The notes below the pieces were generated by a model that ran no database searches, was not told the origin of the DNA, and saw only the letters and a program-made list of their open reading frames with translations. DNA of 64,000 nt from Liolophura sinensis (taxonomy: Eukaryota > Mollusca > Polyplacophora > Chitonida > Chitonidae): the NCBI RefSeq assembly GCF_032854445.1, contig NC_088295.1, positions 72,320,028 through 72,384,027 of the forward strand, read 5' to 3'. Position 1 is the stretch's first letter. Each line of letters opens with the position of its first letter. Both the position numbers and the translations under genes were made by a program. This document shows, in pieces, positions 49,001-60,161 of this stretch.

Positions 49001-52000
49001 AACAGGTCAGATTTGAGAACAACTCAAATGGGCACAGTAGATAACAGAGCTTTCAGCTGTTTGACAAACACCAGCATGACAGCTAAAGGTTATCACTGGA
49101 GGTTGCTGTTATTGAACTAGCAGAGACATGTATAAGTATTACAGCCCACCTCTTGATAATGCTTCTTGTCTAGAAGTACATCCGGTACACGTACCAAGTT
49201 GACGGAGGAGGTTATGTGGGGACACTCCTTATTCAAAGCCGGGGCCTTCAGGTCCAAGTAGTTAGTGTGGTAGCATAGCACAATGGCCCCGAGGCCTCTG
49301 ACCAGTGTGATCACATTGAGATCATGCTGGCCTCTTCACTGGTTGTACATTTGAAGGTCTGACAGCAATCTGCAGACGGTTGTTGACTTTCCCTGGGGTC
49401 TGTTCGCTTAAACAAATATTGCTGTCCCAGTTCTGTCAACCCTAGATTAACATATATACTTTGATTTGTTTTGATTCATCTGTAAACTTGTATGTTGTTA
49501 CAAGTCTGGCTGAAAGTTTGTCAAGCACATGTGTAACCCCAAATTGTGTTCCAGAGTCGAACAAGTACATACTCACAAAAATCCATGTCGTCTTGCACTT
49601 GGGCCCTCCATTATGGGAATGGCCAATAATAAAAGATAGGATGTGAAAAGTTTGAACAGATGAACAGACAGACAGACAAAGCACCTGTGTAATATAGAGC
49701 TACATATCACATCTAGGGAGACATATGAAATGCAAACTGTCACTTTTAAGATGCAAAATAGATGACTTTTGTGAGATTCTCATATCATTTGCATGTAAAA
49801 AAGGGCAGAAATTTTCTTCCTTTCTCTGATTTTCAATGATTTTTGTGAGATTTTCCTATCATTTGCATGTAAGAAAAGGGTAGAAATTTTCTTCCTTTCT
49901 CTGATTTTTTGTGAAATCCTTCACTGATATGTTCTTATAGTTTGGAGACTGGAACTGAAAGTCTTGATTCAATGTAAAGCTTCAAAACAAAGAAAAATAT
50001 TAATTAAGAAGTAATGTTTACTTCAGGCAAAGGTGTTCATAAGAAGCATTTGTTTTGCATTAACTTCCGTTTTGAACATATATGTTCATTTATTTCCCTC
50101 TGGAATGTTTTTGTTTTTATTTTGCTGGTTTTTACTCTGAAAATGTTTGCAGACGGGTCATATCAAGGGCTATGGATTTGTGGAGTTCCAGTGTAAGGAA
50201 GTGGCAAAAATTGTTGCTGATACCATGAACAACTACTTGATGTTTGAAAGATTGCTGAAATGTAAGATTTTAACCAGTCTTCATGTATGTTAAACATTCC
50301 AAGGCTGCATTTTCTACATGTACACAAACATACAGTCCTTGATATGGGATATAATGAACTTGTGTGTAATAATCTCAATTTAAATCTGTATCGATTTTGA
50401 TGAACACACTAGGTACTGAGTGCTGTGAACTGTGATTTCCACCCACTGTTTTTTTCTCTGGTTCTCCCTGGGCTGAGTGGTTCTCTCTGTCAGGTTTCAT
50501 GCACCCACATAAAGACTGCTGTCGTGTGTTTGTCGGTGTGTGTGTACATCAGTGTGTCTTTGATTGTATACATCATTGAATGTTTGATGTGTACATCCTG
50601 CAAGTCCAGCTCATGCTGACTTCCTCTCCGGCTCTTCGTGGGAAGGCCTGCAGCAACCTGCGGATGGTTGTGGGTTTCCCCCGGGTTCCTCCCACCATAA
50701 TGCTGGCCACCGTCGTATAAGTGAAATATTCTTGAGTGTAGCGTAAAAACGCCAATCAAATAAATAAATCAAATGTACATCCTGTAGGTGAGTACTTGCC
50801 CCAGGACAAGGTTCACCCTGACACCTTCAAAGGCTCCAACAGACCATTCTCCATGCCTAAAAGCCACCTCCTAGCCATTGAGAGACACAACCGAGTCAAA
50901 TCTGATGATGTGGAGAAGAAAAATCAGCTGAGTTTTGTACAAAAGTATGAGAAGAAAATGGCCAGACTAGCAAAACTCGGCATAGATTATAAGCTAGAGT
51001 CCTTGGTGAGTACCTTGTTTGTGTGGAATTCACATTTCAAATTTCTACATGCTCAAATCTTTGGTGTGAATGATTGTTCACATTGGGCCCAGTTTCACAA
51101 AGCAGCGTACAACATTTTCTTATCGTACATTTCTCTTATGATATTTTGCACTTATTGCACATGTGCAACATCTTTGTAAGACTGATCCCTGGTCTTTTGT
51201 CTGAATGATTGTGCAGGTGATGCATATCAGTTAATATGTGTGCTGGGTGAGTGTAAAGGACTATGTATATTTTACAGCCAGATTTGTTCTTTGTGAGTGT
51301 AGAGGACTATTGTACAGCCAGATTTGTCCTTTGTGAGTGTAGAGGACTGTTGTACAGCCAGATTTGTCCTTTGTGAGTGTAGAGGACTGTTGTACAGCCA
51401 GATTTGTCCTTTGTGAGTGTAGAGGACTGTTGTACAGCCAGATTTGTCCTTTGTGAGTGTAGAGGACTGTTGTACAGCCAGATTTGTCCTTTGTGAGTGT
51501 AGAGGACTGTTGTACAGCCAGATTTGTCCTTTGTGAGTACGGTCAGATCCACAGTTAGAACAGTGGTGATTGTTAATAGTAGTTTCATTCAGTCATAGCT
51601 TGGAAAATGTTTTATAAACACTCATTCTTAAGCTATTGTGCTGGGACAGGGAGTTACTATATTCCCTCCTTGCCAGTATTCATCTTGCCTACTTGACAAT
51701 AAGAGTTTATAGATCCATTTTCACAGTCGTAGATTCATAGACAACCACTTGTCTTCAGCCAGTATGTATGTCACCCACTGAAAAGTTTGAATGTGACTTG
51801 CCATTGGTGAGGGGTTTACTTACTCTTGGCACTACGGTTTTCTTTCCTCGTAAAGCTGATCACCATTATGTGCAGGAAAAATGTAGGAGTATGGCATACA
51901 GCAAAACTCATTGAATTTATCAAGTCTTTGTCTTATTACAGGAAAATTCTGATGTCATGAAGGCTTATAATAAGAGAAAATCTGAACAGGATGAAAACGC

Positions 52001-52505
52001 CAGTGACACAGAGTCTGCCAAAAAGAGAAAGTTAAGTAAAAAGACCGATGAAAGCAACATGGCTGATACTAGTGACAAATATGTTCTAGTAGAAGACAGT
52101 GACGAGGAAGACATTGTTTTCCGGACACCTCCCCAAACGGTAAAGTCCACCATTTTGTCTTCCTCTAATACCACTGCAAAGAAGAAGAAGATTTCTCAGT
52201 CTGTCGGTAAAACATTCACAGAGCTGATCAAGGATGAGTGCCTGTTGTCACCGATTACTCTGGTGAAGGCAAAGGGCGAAAGGAAATCGTTACCAAGTAA
52301 CAGAACGAGAACACCTAGTGCTCACAAGAGAAACCGAAAGGAGACAAGGTCAGCTAACCTTCACAGGAGAGCTGAGACTGCCAAAACGAAAAGAATGCAA
52401 GTCCAGAGTCCTGAGATTGGCGAAGGGAAAAACACACCAAGGCGAACTGTGTCAACGGGAAGCAAAGCAAAGGTGCAGAGAAAGGCTCAGAGGAAGAGTT
52501 TGTGA
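43049..52505 (+). CDS. NIFK: NIFK-type nucleolar RRM protein (MKI67 FHA-interacting), complete, 5 exons
   Basis: NIFK is a nucleolar RNA-binding protein that takes part in large ribosomal subunit maturation and, in vertebrates, binds the Ki-67 FHA domain. Exons 43049-43162, 45673-45807, 50153-50261, 50788-51005 and 51942-52505 join to 379 residues (human 293 as I recall). The start [10 protein letters not shown] was chosen because the other nearby ATG (43057) runs into a stop. One RRM spans about 46-125: RNP2 VIYVGHI (48-54) and RNP1 KGYGFVEF (88-95), followed by [21 protein letters not shown], typical of NIFK. A conserved basic region ends in [13 protein letters not shown]. The last exon encodes about 187 residues of Lys/Arg/Ser-rich, likely disordered tail with [12 protein letters not shown], the counterpart of the human DDEIVFKQP region. 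The tail is longer than in human. A 5'-truncated SINE abuts the exon 4 acceptor and a 40-bp repeat array lies in intron 4. AATAAA follows at 52704. Confidence 0.95.
43710..43888 (+). mobile_element. Main SINE with internal deletion, in NIFK intron 1
   Basis: Head GGCCTCCGTGACTCAGTTTG and CGCGCTAGTGCAGCCTAATG run straight into GACGTGGGAAGGTCTTGCAC, skipping the B-box region and TCATGCTGGCTTCC segment. Tail ends near TTTTTGAGCATGGCTGAAAA. Confidence 0.75.
44225..44550. repeat. Decayed dispersed repeat in NIFK intron 1
   Basis: GAGTGCTTGGGGTTTAATGT, CCTACTTAACAATTTTTCAG and TCATATGACGTCGAGGGTGT at one end, and TGAACGCCAAGCGAGGAAGT with GACCCCGACCCAGGATTGAC at the other. The second part resembles the second SINE family body and head in reverse. 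Probably an old composite mobile element. Confidence 0.4.
45043..45110. repeat. 22-bp tandem repeat, 3 copies
   Basis: TGACCATTGTTGTG occurs three times at about 22-bp spacing, each followed by a variable 8-base word. Intronic in NIFK intron 1. Confidence 0.7.
45990..46092 (+). mobile_element. SINE 5' half, NIFK intron 2
   Basis: GCGCAGCACAATGACCCAGG, AGCCTCCCACCAATGCAGTT and CATGCTGGCTTCCTCTCCGG are present and the 3' half is missing. Confidence 0.65.
49265..49412 (+). mobile_element. Decayed SINE, NIFK intron 2
   Basis: AGCATAGCACAATGGCCCCG, AGGCCTCTGACCAGTGTGAT, CATGCTGGCCTCTTCACTGG and GCAATCTGCAGACGGTTGTT follow the family order with many differences and no tail. Confidence 0.5.
49761..49912. 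repeat. About 77-bp tandem duplication, NIFK intron 2
   Basis: Two adjacent copies share TTTTGTGAGATT.TC.TATC, ATTTGCATGTAA and AGAAATTTTCTTCCTTTCTC, with few mismatches between copies. Confidence 0.75.
50601..50773 (+). mobile_element. 5'-truncated SINE abutting the NIFK exon 4 splice acceptor
   Basis: Starts at CAAGTCCAGCTCATGCTGAC and ends in CAAATAAATAAATCAA. The 11-bp word TGTACATCCTG flanks it at 50590-50600 and 50774-50784, a clean target-site duplication. The right copy is followed directly by TAG and the exon, so the element inserted 14 bases from exon 4 and displaced the old branch-point and pyrimidine region upstream. Confidence 0.9.
51246..51540 (+). repeat. 40-bp tandem repeat in NIFK intron 4, about 7 copies
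   Basis: Unit built from TGTGAGTGTAGAGGACTGTT and GTACAGCCAGATTTGTCCTT; inner copies are identical and the outer ones diverge. The last copy ends GTCCTTTGTGAGTAC, one mismatch from the exon 4 donor junction GTCCTTGGTGAGTAC located at 51000-51014. Confidence 0.9.
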
Positions 52506-52703
52506 TAGGGACCAGTAAGATAACAGACTAACCTGTGTATGAATATGTTACTGGAATAATGCTACACTATCTCCTGTTAAATAATTTTGTGCTAGGTAAA
52601 ATTGACTGGAGTGTTACCCATGTCCATTTTCAAATCATAAAACTGCCTTTGTTCACGATGTAAAATTCCTCATGGCTGTCCAGTAAGCAGGATATGGTGT
52701 ACC

Positions 52704-52709
52704 AATAAA
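52704..52709 (+). terminator. NIFK polyadenylation signal AATAAA
   Basis: AATAAA lies 199 bases after the NIFK stop codon in an AT-rich 3' flank, a normal distance for a short 3' UTR. No other strong candidate is nearer. Confidence 0.5.
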
Positions 52710-54340
52710 ATTAATGATGTAGCGCCAGTAGCTACATGTGCCGATGTACATCAGAGCTTTCTGAGGTTGTGTTTGCGTGTCACGAGGAGCGCCAAGGCCG
52801 TTGTCACCTCCATCTTGCTCTTCAGCCCCAAGGGTTATTTCAAGGGTTTTGGTTTAAATCGTAACTAATTTGTTAACTATAATATAATCTGCTTTCAGTG
52901 TATTGGGAACAGGATTTAAATCAGTGAGCTACTCCTAACCATGAGATGCCAGTTCAATCCCAGCTTTGGACCAGGGAATTTGTAGATTGTTCTCATTTTC
53001 TTAGTTCATAGGTGACTTAGTGATGATAGTCAGTTGACAGTGTTTCCTCAGTAGCAGTTGCTTGCCAATTTACTCAGTCTTTTATTTGATGAAGGTTGTT
53101 AATATTCCATGAATAGGACATGACAGCCTGCAGGTTCCCTCCATCCATGATGGTCATGGACAAAGTGTTCAGTATGACTTTGAGCAACTATCAATCACTC
53201 AACTGTTCAATTGACTGTATGGGATTTGAACCATAACCTCACGTGACACACTACGAACTCATTCCATCTGGAGTTTCCTTGCAATAGTAGTAGCAAACTA
53301 AACATATTAGAGCCTAACAGCATGCGGTGCTTGACAAATCTGACTCCACTTTTGTTTGGTTTACATACAGGTGTTTTCATGCACAACAAGGTAAAGCAAA
53401 CTCAAACGAGAAAACCAGTGCGCCAGGCTTCGTTGTTTCGTACTGTCAGTTACCCCGTTGAGGCTGCGCGAAAACATTCGTATTTTTTTTTTTATAAGTG
53501 ACATGGTATGTCATAATGAGAGTATTACTTGAAGATCGCTACATGACGGCTTTAAGAATTCTACAGCTTTAAAATGTGTTGAATATACTCTTCACTTCTT
53601 TGAGAAGGCTGTGGAGAGCTGTCGTTATTTGTACTTCTACTATCTGAAATGCGTCTCCCACAGCTATATTGTTGGACCTTGGCCAGTGCTACTGTCAATA
53701 CTGCCTCCAACTCGGCCGTACAACTTCCAACTAGGTCAGTACAGTTTTGCTTTGGAAGCCTGTATTTCCAGATCGCCGTGCCCCAGTAATGTTAATACTA
53801 ATGATTAATTAATAGTGATGGTAGCGTTTCATTTCAGTGAGTTTTGGTGATTTTGCAATGTGTACGTTGTGTGCAGCGGTTGTTTAATTAGTAGCGTGAA
53901 TTTTGTGGTCGCAGAGAAAGCCTGCCGCATTTGGGACTTATCAGCTGTATGGCGACATCTTCGTGATATGACCGACATGCTGTTCAAATCGGCAACAAAC
54001 CCACAAATAAGCAAAGTCAATACTGAACATTTTGTCCTAAAGGGCAATGCTCCCGCAATACCACCGGTATTCTCTCGTTATGAAGCTAGACCCTTCTCAC
54101 ACCTTCTTGGAATTCCCTTGGACTTTCTGAGTTTTGTTCACCGCTAGCATATCATTTCCATGTTCAATACTGTGAATGCAGTAATATCGATAAATCTTGC
54201 AATCAGATTTCCCAGACCCAATCACGTGGAATGAAACAGCGTGTCGTTGGGATCCGGCACTGCAGTCTGCAATATGCCTTGTGCTAATACATACAGATCT
54301 GTCTATACACATTTTGCCGGCTTCTTTACTGAATGATCCA
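52710..54340. other. NIFK 3' flank, no recognised gene
   Basis: No exon recognised with confidence. An open stretch at about 53913-54147 (including ACRIWDLSAVWRHLRDMT) has exon-like composition and follows a plausible acceptor (TTTTGTGGTCGCAG), but I recognise no family. Confidence 0.4.
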
Positions 54341-54492
54341 ATTTATTTATTTATTTTACTTTATTGTTTAACGCCACATTTGAGAATTTTTCACTTACAC
54401 CGCTGATTATGTATTAGAATCTGAGTTGAGGCATATACTGTAACAGTACTGCACGTGGATGAGCTGAAGGTTTCCATTCATGTGTCAAATAC

Positions 54493-54648
54493 AGGCGGTA
54501 AGTGGCAAGGTCTCTCAGCAACCTGCGGATGTTCGTGGATTTCCTCCGGGCCCTGCCCAGTTTCCTCTCACCATAATACTGGCCTTCGTCGTATAAGTAA
54601 AATATTCTTGAGTACGTCGTAAAACATCAATCAAATAAACACATCTAA
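54493..54648 (+). mobile_element. Main SINE, 5' truncated
   Basis: GTGGCAAGGTCTCTCAGCAA through TTCCTCCGGGCCCTGCCCAG to ATTCTTGAGTACGTCGTAAA and AATCAAATAAACACATC. A decayed reverse-oriented tail fragment (TTTGTTTAACGCCACATTTG type) lies just upstream at 54341-54410. Confidence 0.75.
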
Positions 54649-54727
54649 TACACGCGAGTTCTTGGGCGGGGCTTTCACCCCAGTGTCTTTTCTGTTTTTA
54701 TATATGTCATCGTTCCATTCTTTATTA

Positions 54728-55007
54728 GGGGCCTCCGTGGCTCGGTTGGTTAGCGCTTTTTACCGGTTAGCGCGCTAGCGCAGCGTAACGACCCAGGAGT
54801 CTCTCACCAATGCGGTCGCTGTGAGTTCAAGTCCAGCTCATGCTGGCTTCCTCTCCGGCCGTACGTGGGACGTCTTCCAGCAACCTGCGGATGGTCGTGG
54901 GTTTCCCCCGGGCTGTGCCCGGTTTCCGCCCACCATAATGCTGGCCGCCGTCGTATCAGTGAAATATTCTTGAGTACGGCGTAAAACACCAATCAAAAAA
55001 ATCAAAA
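54728..55007 (+). mobile_element. Full-length young SINE with clean target duplication
   Basis: Complete family copy with tRNA head (GGGGCCTCCGTGGCTCGG), B-box-like GTGAGTTCAAGTCCAGC, and tail ending CAATCAAAAAAATCAAAA. The 14-bp word TCCATTCTTTATTA flanks it at 54714-54727 and 55008-55021. The head holds a short internal duplication (GGTTAGCGC...GGTTAGCGC). Confidence 0.93.
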
Positions 55008-55021
55008 TCCATTCTTTATTA

Positions 55022-56638
55022 CAGTCTAATGTCTTGTATATTCTGTAAGACTAATCATCAAGATGTGCTTTACTCTTCGATCAAAAACAGACATAAAGTA
55101 GACTACTGACATAAAGTTTTTCATTAGAGTTGATGAGAGTGAAAAGGATAGCGTACTTTGAACACCATGTGAAAAATATCAGAACTAGGACTACCCGGTA
55201 CAAGGAACTTAATTGTCACAATGCATTTTGACTTCATATTGGGGATGGGGGAGGGGGTTGTCTTCATGACTATTTGCAAGGCCTCGCTGTCGTTATACAG
55301 CTTATACCGTGTAAAATCCCGAAAGAGGGAGCTTCTCAGAGGGTTGTTCTATAGCACAGTATAAAGCAGAAAATACAGCCTGATGCCTAAACGGGTTATG
55401 GTTTCTGCACGTGCTTGCATAAGGTAGGTGTTTTAAACCCGACCTTGAACAGGGAATTCCCCCTTTCTCACTGCTTCTGGAGTTATGCCGATATTAAGCG
55501 GCTGGCGATGCTCTTAAGGCAGTTCGTGCAGCCATAATCCTTGAACCACGTGTTTTTTACCAATCGGTAGTTTTTCCCGGGAACTCCGATTTTCTCCACC
55601 CATAAAAAACAAAAACTGCCCCCCATCTTATAAGTAAAAAGCGCATAATGAGTATGTTAAGCAGCATTCGGATTTATAGATCAAATATATCCCGGTAAAC
55701 CAAATGTTGCCAGATGTCTGATTTTTACACTGTAAGCTGTATTAGTATATAAACTGACAACTCTTCCGAGCACTTTGTGCCATGGTTAAACCAACACCCC
55801 GGGGCACGAGTATTGCCAACCCATGTTGCATTATTATCGACTGTTCAAACCATCTGGCATCATGAACAATTATACCTGTTGTTTTGTATAAGTCTATTCC
55901 CTCTGTATACTTGATACCCACAATCTCCTGAACAAAACATCAACACCTAAATCGATGTACCAAAACATCGATTATACGGATTGACATTCACAAAGTAGAA
56001 GTTTCAAGAGATCAAATGTTGCTTGAGGTATAAAGTTAATAGTGTCGCAAGGCTGTTTTAAGTATTCACAATTATATACATTGGAAGCCATGATTCACAC
56101 ACTCAAAGTATCAATTTTGACAAAGTCTACTGTGTGGGTGATGGTAGCATGTATTCTGGTATTATAACAATGTTCTGTCATATTCTACATGATATCCTGT
56201 TGCAATCTGCATGTTTAATAAGCAGAATATGTGTGTTATATTTAACAGAACAATCTGTTGCAATAACACAATACATTCTAGCATCGCCCAGGCAACAGAC
56301 GTTATGTTAAAATTAACAGATTATTTTTTGGAGTGCATATGATCAGGCAAATGCAACCACAAAATTTTGGTAATTTCTTTTCCACTGTGATTATAATACG
56401 CAAAAACATTGTTTTGACCCTTCTTCTGTATTGTATGGTATCAGCTCCCGTATGGAAATCTATTTTGTGATAATTTTGAATTGTTCTTAATCTCCTCAGT
56501 AAGAGGTAATGCGAACACAAGACCAGTGATACTGTGATAGTCAATATTGCCCAACCATTTTATGAATATGTTAAATTGCTCTGTGTGTTTGTTCTAATTA
56601 GGACACGAAGGTAAAACAGGCATTTGGTTTGATATTTG
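55022..56638. other. No gene seen
   Basis: AT-rich sequence with no recognised exon, repeat array or complete mobile element. Confidence 0.5.
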
Positions 56639-56726
56639 GTCGTGGGTTTCCCCCGGGCTCTGCCCGGTTTCCTCCCACCATAATGCTGGCCGCCGTCGTA
56701 TAAGTGAAATTTTCTTGAGTCTCGCC
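56639..56726 (+). mobile_element. SINE fragment (middle part)
   Basis: TGGTCGTGGGTTTCCCCCGG, GCTCTGCCCGGTTTCCTCCC and GTATAAGTGAAATTTTCTTG match the family closely; the head and A-rich tail are absent. Confidence 0.7.
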
Positions 56727-57623
56727 CACGTACAATTTCAAACTTTCATCATTAAAACTCATACTTGTCCAAGGCTTAAAGAATTTTCACCAATTTGATA
56801 ACAAGCATGCACCTGTGCAAAATGGCAGGCTGTCAGAGAAAAACCGATTTTCCACCCTAAATTACACATAAGCTGCAGTGCTAATGGGGTCCTGATTCCT
56901 ATCACAGCAGCCAACTTTTGTCACAATCAGTAATTTTTGCACCTCATAGTTCATAACACCTCTCAACCTCACACACAAACTTAGGGCTTGTCACATGCAA
57001 AATTTTAGAGTATGAGGAATTTAACTTTGCTACCCCTGTCTTGGAAATGTGCCTGTTTGTCCGCTTCTGATAATTCTTCAGCGTGAAATTCAAAGCTTTG
57101 TAGTGCGCATACGGTTCAAAATATCTCAACCACGTCAAATGATTTGGAAAGCCGGGATGTTTATCTGCAAGAAAAAGGAAAGAATTCTATTTACAAAGTA
57201 TTTTTCATTTTCCAATAACAAACATTTAGAAAATTATGGCTTTTTAAGAAGATTTTCTTCTTTACGGCAGTATCAAGAAAAAAAGGTAAAATCCAAAAGT
57301 GACAAAGTGTATATCAAAAGATACGTAATTTATTTGACAATTAACTTCCAAAATATAGGACATGTCTTTTCAACTGGCTTTTCAAAATTCCAGAAAAGTC
57401 CACGTTGATTAGGGTCAAAGTACACATATGTATCCAAATTGACGTAGAAATTCTCAGAAGCATGAATAGGGCTTAAGAAAAGACTAGTATCTCTTTCACA
57501 TACTGATAGTGATGAAGCCCTTTAAAAGAACACCCACTCCCCCTGTCCTAACCAGCATCCCCCATGGCTACCATTGGTAGGCTGGCATATCCCTCCCGAG
57601 AAACGGAAGTGCCAATGGGGTCC

Positions 57624-60157
57624 TGTTATGTATGACTATTTAACGTTTTCATGTACTGTTAGTCTGCAGACCTTTGTGAAAGCATAACAGGCCCTGTTAT
57701 ATATGTACAGTGCGGACCGGATGGAAAACACCTTGTTCAATGCTTCGTTTATTTCATTGGTTGTTAATTCTGTGTTTAAAAATAGTTGAATCCACCTGGA
57801 ACGTATATAAGCCATGTTTTCTGTGCAGAGTGGAGGTATTTTTGCTACATCCACTGGGAGCCAGGAGAGTGTGCGACGCTGTCGTATCGAGTCCATTATA
57901 TTGATATGAGCTGGTGATGCCAGTTTCATTTGGGAGGACAGATTTTTATGCCGGCACCGTTTGTGTACCACAGTAGTACTGATGTCTGGTTTATGTGAAT
58001 TTCTGCGGAAGTCACGTTTATTGGTGTTCGGATCTTTATTATGATTATACAGTGTTGACTGTGTAATTTGTTTAACACGCTGACCTCACCTGACCGACAA
58101 GGTCGTCAAGGACTCTAAACTGAAGTTTTCAGTTTTGCAAAGGATGTTCGTTCTGCCACAAGGTGACAGTAAAGTAAGTATGACAAAGAGACAGTAAGAC
58201 GCAGATTTGAAGTTGGTCAGAAGGTATTGGCCTTACTTCCAGTTAGTGGTAAGCCACTTGAAGCTCGTTATTTTGGACCTTATGTAGTAGACAAGAGGCT
58301 AAGTGATCTTAATTATATTATTTTCACTCCTGATCGGCGCAAATCTAGACAACTTTGTCACATTAACATGTTAAAGCCATATGTGGACAGAGATAGCACT
58401 GATCTCAATGTTGTACATCCTAGTGGAGTTGCTATCTCTTGTTTTCCAGTGCCAAGTTGTAAAAGAGAATTAAAGCGTTTTTGGAGCATGGCAGGTTATT
58501 ATCGTAAGTTCTGTAGGAACTTTTCATTTGTTAGTGAGCCACTAACTCAGCTGTTAAAGAAAGGTGCTAAATTCTTGTGGTCCATTGAGTGTCAGAGATC
58601 TTTTGATAGATTAAAGGCCATGCTAAGCAGCGGCCCCATACTTGTAGCACCTGATTTTAATTTACCATTTAAGCTAGCTGTTGATGCTAGTGATATATCT
58701 GCTGGGGCAGTTTTGTTACAAGCAAATGAAACAGATCACGTTGATCACCCTGTATGTTTTTTCTCTCGAAAATTTGACAAGTGCCAGAGAAATTATTCGA
58801 CAATAGAAAAGGAGTGTCTGTCCTTGATTCTAGCATTACAGCATTTTGAAGTATATGTGACTTCGTCAAGTTACCCCATTGTTGTGTATACAGATCACAA
58901 TCCCTTGACCTTCTTGCACAAACTAAAAGGTAAAAACCGAAGATTGTTACGGTGGAGTTTGCTTTTGCAAGAATTTGATCTAGAGATTAGACACATAAAA
59001 GGGAAAGATAATGTGATTGCTGATTGTTTGTCACGTGTCTAGTTGGTTTTCTGCAGCTTTGTTTTTAAAGACTGTGGTAAACTTTGTTATTATTCATAAT
59101 TATGAATATGTTAAAGAAAGTTTTATGCAAAACTTTCTTTCCCTGAAGGGTGGGGGTGTTATGTATGACTATTTAACGTTTTCATGTACTGTTAGTCTGC
59201 AGACCTTTGTGAAAGCATAACAGGCCCTGTTATATATGTACAGTGCGGACCGGATGGAAAGCACCTTGTTCAATGCTTCGTTTATTTCATTGGTTGTTAA
59301 TTCTGTGTTTAAAAATAGTTGAATCCACCTGGAACGTATATAAGCCATGTTTTCTGTGCAGAGTGGAGGTATTTTTGCTGCATCCACTGGGAGCCAGGAG
59401 AGTGTGCGACGCTCTCGTATCGAGTCCATTATATTGATATGAACTGGTGATGCCAGTTTCATTTGGGAGGTCAGATTTTTATGCCAGCACCGTTTGTGTA
59501 CCACAGTAGTACTGATGTCTGGTTTATGTGAATTTCTGCGGAAGTCACGTTTATTGGTGTTCGGATCTTTATTATGATTATACAGTGTTGACTGTGTAGT
59601 TTGTTTAACACGCTGACCTCACCTGACCGACAAGGTCGTCAAGGACTCTAAACTGAAGTTTTCAGTTTTGCAAAGGACGTTCGTTCTGCCACAAGGTGAC
59701 ATTACTCTACGTCTCTGAACGGCTCGTTTGTGAGTTTCTGCGGGAGCTGTGACCGTTCTAAAGTGGATTATACCTCCATGCCTGTATTTACCCTGTGTTG
59801 TGCTCTGCGGGTGTGACGTCATTCAAAGGCTTGACTGTTTCAGTTCTGTGTAACCTGTGTACTGTGTTCGCGTTCGCTAACCTAGCGAAGTACCTGACTG
59901 GGACAATTTGTGACTTGTGCGAACTGTGTGTTTATCCCATGGTCTTTACGTTGGATCTCCTGGAATACGTTCCTTGGGATGCAAACGTGAACTGGAAACT
60001 TTTAAAGACCGGTAATACTGATGTGTATGTTTTTTTATGTTGTTGTTGTTGAACTGTCTGTAAAACTGTACGTCTCATTTTATATATAAAGCATTGTTTA
60101 CATTGTAATACTGAGTCACTGAGTCTGTTTTCTGTTGCTGTTTTCATTACCGTAACA
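57624..60157 (+). mobile_element. Ty3/gypsy-type LTR retrotransposon, reduced fossil
   Basis: Two long terminal repeats in direct orientation begin TGTTATGTATGACTATTT at 57624 and 59157; the right LTR ends in ACA at 60157. GTCC flanks the element at 57620-57623 and 60158-60161, a 4-bp target duplication. A purine-rich tract (GAAGGGTGGGGGTG) precedes the right LTR. Between them lies a single pol-derived stretch with an integrase C-terminal part, then reverse transcriptase C-terminal and RNase H parts. The element is broken: the interior is far shorter than a whole element, with at least two large losses. By eye about 8 differences separate the LTRs over about 545 bp (near 1.5 percent), so the insertion is fairly young. 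Integrase before RNase H recalls the Gmr1-like order of Ty3/gypsy elements. Confidence 0.88.
58227..59042 (+). pseudogene. Pol-derived remnant of the LTR element
   Basis: A 271-codon open stretch. The first part (EARYFGPYVVDKR...LCHINMLKPY) resembles the GPY/F region at the integrase C-terminus. The second (MAGYYRKFCRNFSFVSEPLT, then AVDASDISAGAVLLQ and YTDHNPLTFL) is the end of reverse transcriptase and RNase H of Ty3/gypsy elements. It is an incomplete fossil of a larger polyprotein, not a host gene. Confidence 0.88.
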
Positions 60158-60161
60158 GTCC

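Noticed and set aside
51307-51588. Minus-strand repeat protein
   Set aside because: Periodic frame of the 40-bp NIFK intron array.
53860-54147. 95-residue frame downstream of NIFK
   Set aside because: Exon-like composition but no family recognised and no partner exons; left as unassigned.
57636-57971. 111-residue protein, repeated at 59169-59504 on the minus strand
   Set aside because: Antisense frame of the two LTR copies; present twice only because the LTRs are duplicates.
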